Below, piece by piece: positions 6,569 through 7,706 of a stretch of 7,706 nucleotides of DNA. Numbering within the stretch: the first letter of the stretch is position 1; each line of letters begins with the position of its first letter. This DNA is from Myxococcales bacterium (lineage in GTDB: Bacteria > Myxococcota_A > Polyangia > Palsa-1104): contig JAHFDU010000186.1 of assembly GCA_023248835.1 (NCBI GenBank), positions 1-7,706 on the forward strand, read 5' to 3'. A program made the position numbers and the translations under genes. The notes below the pieces were generated by a model that saw nothing but the letters and a program-made list of their open reading frames with translations, was not told the origin of the DNA and did not search any database.

Positions 6569-6575
6569 CCGCACA

Positions 6576-7055
6576 GTGCGGCATGAGGACGTCGTGGCGA
6601 CCAAGACCTCTAAGAGTTCAAAACCGAAGAGTGCCAAGCCCGCCAAAAAAAGCGCTGCGCGAAGGGGCAGCGACGATCACGACGAGGACGCGAGCCAGCG
6701 CGACGCCGAGGCCGAAGACGAAGCCGAAGAGGCGGAGCTGGCAAGCCTGCCAAAGAAGATCGCCGCCAAAGAAGCCGAGTCGCAATTGATGGTGCCAGCG
6801 CGCCAGTTGACACCGCAGGCCAAGGCCAACCTCAATGAGTTGATAAAAAAGGGCGTGCCCTTTCAGGAAGCGCTCAGACAAGCCGGCACCTGGGAAACGT
6901 TTGTTGCTCCGGTGCGCGAAGAACCAGCCAAGTTGGTACCTGGCGGTCGCCCCTTCGGCGAGCGTGGACCGCGTCCACCGCGCGGCATGAAACGCGTACG
7001 TTCGAACGACGGCGATGAGGACGAGCCAGTCGGAGAAATTGAAGCGGACGATTAA
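6576..7055 (+). CDS. Small highly charged protein of unknown function
   Basis: I do not recognise this 159-residue protein. It has three zones. Residues 8-31 are rich in Lys, Ser and Ala (KPKSAKPAKKSAARR), like histone-H1-type tails. Residues 33-54 are strongly acidic (DDHDEDASQRDAEAEDEAEE). A central part, about 58-112, looks helical and folded, with LTPQAKANLNELIKKG and VPFQEALRQAGTWETF. The end is Pro/Gly/Arg-rich (about 117-142), then acidic. There is no signal peptide or membrane segment, so it is probably cytoplasmic. Two GTG starts are possible: 6576 (chosen, best-spaced ribosome binding site) and 6594, which would give 153 residues beginning MATKTSKS. It is separated from the polysaccharide operon by 82 nt and followed after 6 nt by the dehydrogenase gene, so it may be cotranscribed with the latter. 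A nucleic-acid or protein-binding role is only a guess from charge. Confidence 0.75.
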   Translation: MRHEDVVATKTSKSSKPKSAKPAKKSAARRGSDDHDEDASQRDAEAEDEAEEAELASLPKKIAAKEAESQLMVPARQLTPQAKANLNELIKKGVPFQEALRQAGTWETFVAPVREEPAKLVPGGRPFGERGPRPPRGMKRVRSNDGDEDEPVGEIEADD

Positions 7056-7061
7056 TCGCCT

Positions 7062-7706
7062 ATGCGCGCGACAGTAACCGGCGCTTCGGGCTTTGTCGGC
7101 AGCAATCTCGCCATCGAGCTTCTCAAACAGGGCCACCACGTGCGCGCGCTCAGGCGCGACTCGAGTCAAGTCGGGCACCTCGCTGAATTTCCGATCGAGT
7201 GGGTAAAGGGCGAGCTCGGTGATGTTGATTCTTTGAAGCGCGCATTCTCCTCGAGCGACGTGGTGTTCCACTGCGCTGCTTTGGTGTCGATTCGCAAGCG
7301 GCTGTCGCCGGAGTTGGTAGCAACCAACGTTGACGGCACGCGCAATGTGGTAGCGGCCGCCAAACGCGCGGGCGTCGCGCGTCTGGTGCACTGTTCGTCA
7401 GTGGCAGCGGTCGGAGTTGCCGAGGCCGGCGAAGTCGGCAACGAAGCGACGCAATGGAATTTTTCCGACCATGGGCTCGCCGATGGCTACGCCACTACCA
7501 AACACCTAGCCGAAGAGCTGCTCGGCGAGCAAAAAGAGCTCGACGTAGTGATCGCCAATCCCGCCTGCATGTTCGGGCCGTACGACGCCAAAAGTGCTTC
7601 GGGAAAGTTGATCGTAGGAATCGTCCGCCGGCGCGTGCCCGGCTACCCTCACGGCGCGAACAATTTTTCCGACGTGCGCGATGTCGTCCGCGGCATGATC
7701 CTACTG
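7062..7706 (+). CDS. Extended SDR NAD(P)-dependent reductase/epimerase (DFR/HpnA-like), 3' end truncated
   Basis: This is the first 215 residues of a protein whose family is usually about 330 long; the frame is still open at the window end. It is an extended short-chain dehydrogenase with the nucleotide-binding TGASGFVG (6-13) at the very N-terminus, HCAALVS (70-76), NVDGTRNV (89-96), the catalytic-side strand VHCSSVAAVG with Ser112/Ser113, the active-site pair Tyr143 and Lys147 (YATTK), and NPACMFGP (166-173). The pattern, with GKLIVGIVRRRVPGYP and the following DVRDVV, most resembles the dihydroflavonol-4-reductase-like group that includes the hopanoid-associated HpnA. A nucleotide-sugar epimerase is the alternative. 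ATG 7062 directly follows the upstream stop (TAA 7053-7055, also in this frame), so it is the only reasonable start, though no Shine-Dalgarno is visible. The role may be sugar or lipid modification; context does not decide. Confidence 0.9.
   Translation, partial: MRATVTGASGFVGSNLAIELLKQGHHVRALRRDSSQVGHLAEFPIEWVKGELGDVDSLKRAFSSSDVVFHCAALVSIRKRLSPELVATNVDGTRNVVAAAKRAGVARLVHCSSVAAVGVAEAGEVGNEATQWNFSDHGLADGYATTKHLAEELLGEQKELDVVIANPACMFGPYDAKSASGKLIVGIVRRRVPGYPHGANNFSDVRDVVRGMILL

Larger units (their letters stand above)
6494..6575 (+). other. Only substantial intergenic gap; A/T-rich
   Basis: These 82 bases separate the six-gene block from the next gene. The first part is clearly richer in A and T than the flanking genes, with short A and T/C runs. 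I see no GC-rich hairpin followed by a T run, so no convincing intrinsic terminator. Transcription may therefore read through, with an added promoter here. Confidence 0.6.

Overview
The window is GC-rich, densely packed bacterial DNA with every supported gene on the + strand. It looks like the middle of an extracellular or capsular polysaccharide biosynthesis locus of a Gram-negative bacterium. Polysaccharide co-polymerase proteins with two membrane segments point to a bacterial envelope polysaccharide. A tyrosine-kinase-like ATPase encoded separately from the co-polymerase, GTG/TTG starts and a strong G/C third-position bias would fit Myxococcota or another deltaproteobacterial-type lineage, but the sequence alone does not fix the taxon.

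Layout: (1) a GT-B glycosyltransferase cut by the left edge (1-1103); (2) a second GT4-type glycosyltransferase (1100-2275); (3) a short NodB-type polysaccharide deacetylase without a visible signal peptide (2272-2901); (4) and (5) two tandem Wzz/GumC-type chain-length proteins (2898-3983 and 3991-5487), distant paralogues of each other; (6) a BY-kinase/CpsD-like P-loop ATPase (5480-6493) with a long disordered N-terminus, altered signature residues and no tyrosine tail. The junctions are 4-nt, 4-nt, 4-nt, +7-nt and 8-nt, so these six genes are almost certainly one translationally coupled operon.

The only real gap (6494-6575) is A/T-rich and holds a weak promoter candidate. It is followed by (7) a small, highly charged protein of unknown function (6576-7055) and, 6 nt later, (8) an extended short-chain dehydrogenase of the dihydroflavonol-reductase/HpnA type (7062 to the right edge), truncated by the window.

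Inferred joint action: the two glycosyltransferases extend a lipid-linked sugar in the cytoplasm, the deacetylase may remove an N-acetyl or O-acetyl group from it, and the co-polymerase pair with the ATPase controls polymerisation and export. No flippase, polymerase, initiating phosphoglycosyltransferase or outer-membrane export protein lies inside the window; they are presumably outside it. I saw no RNA genes, CRISPR arrays, insertion sequences or other mobile elements. I found no clearly new system; the most unusual items are the degenerate kinase-like ATPase, the unequal co-polymerase pair and the unrecognised charged protein.
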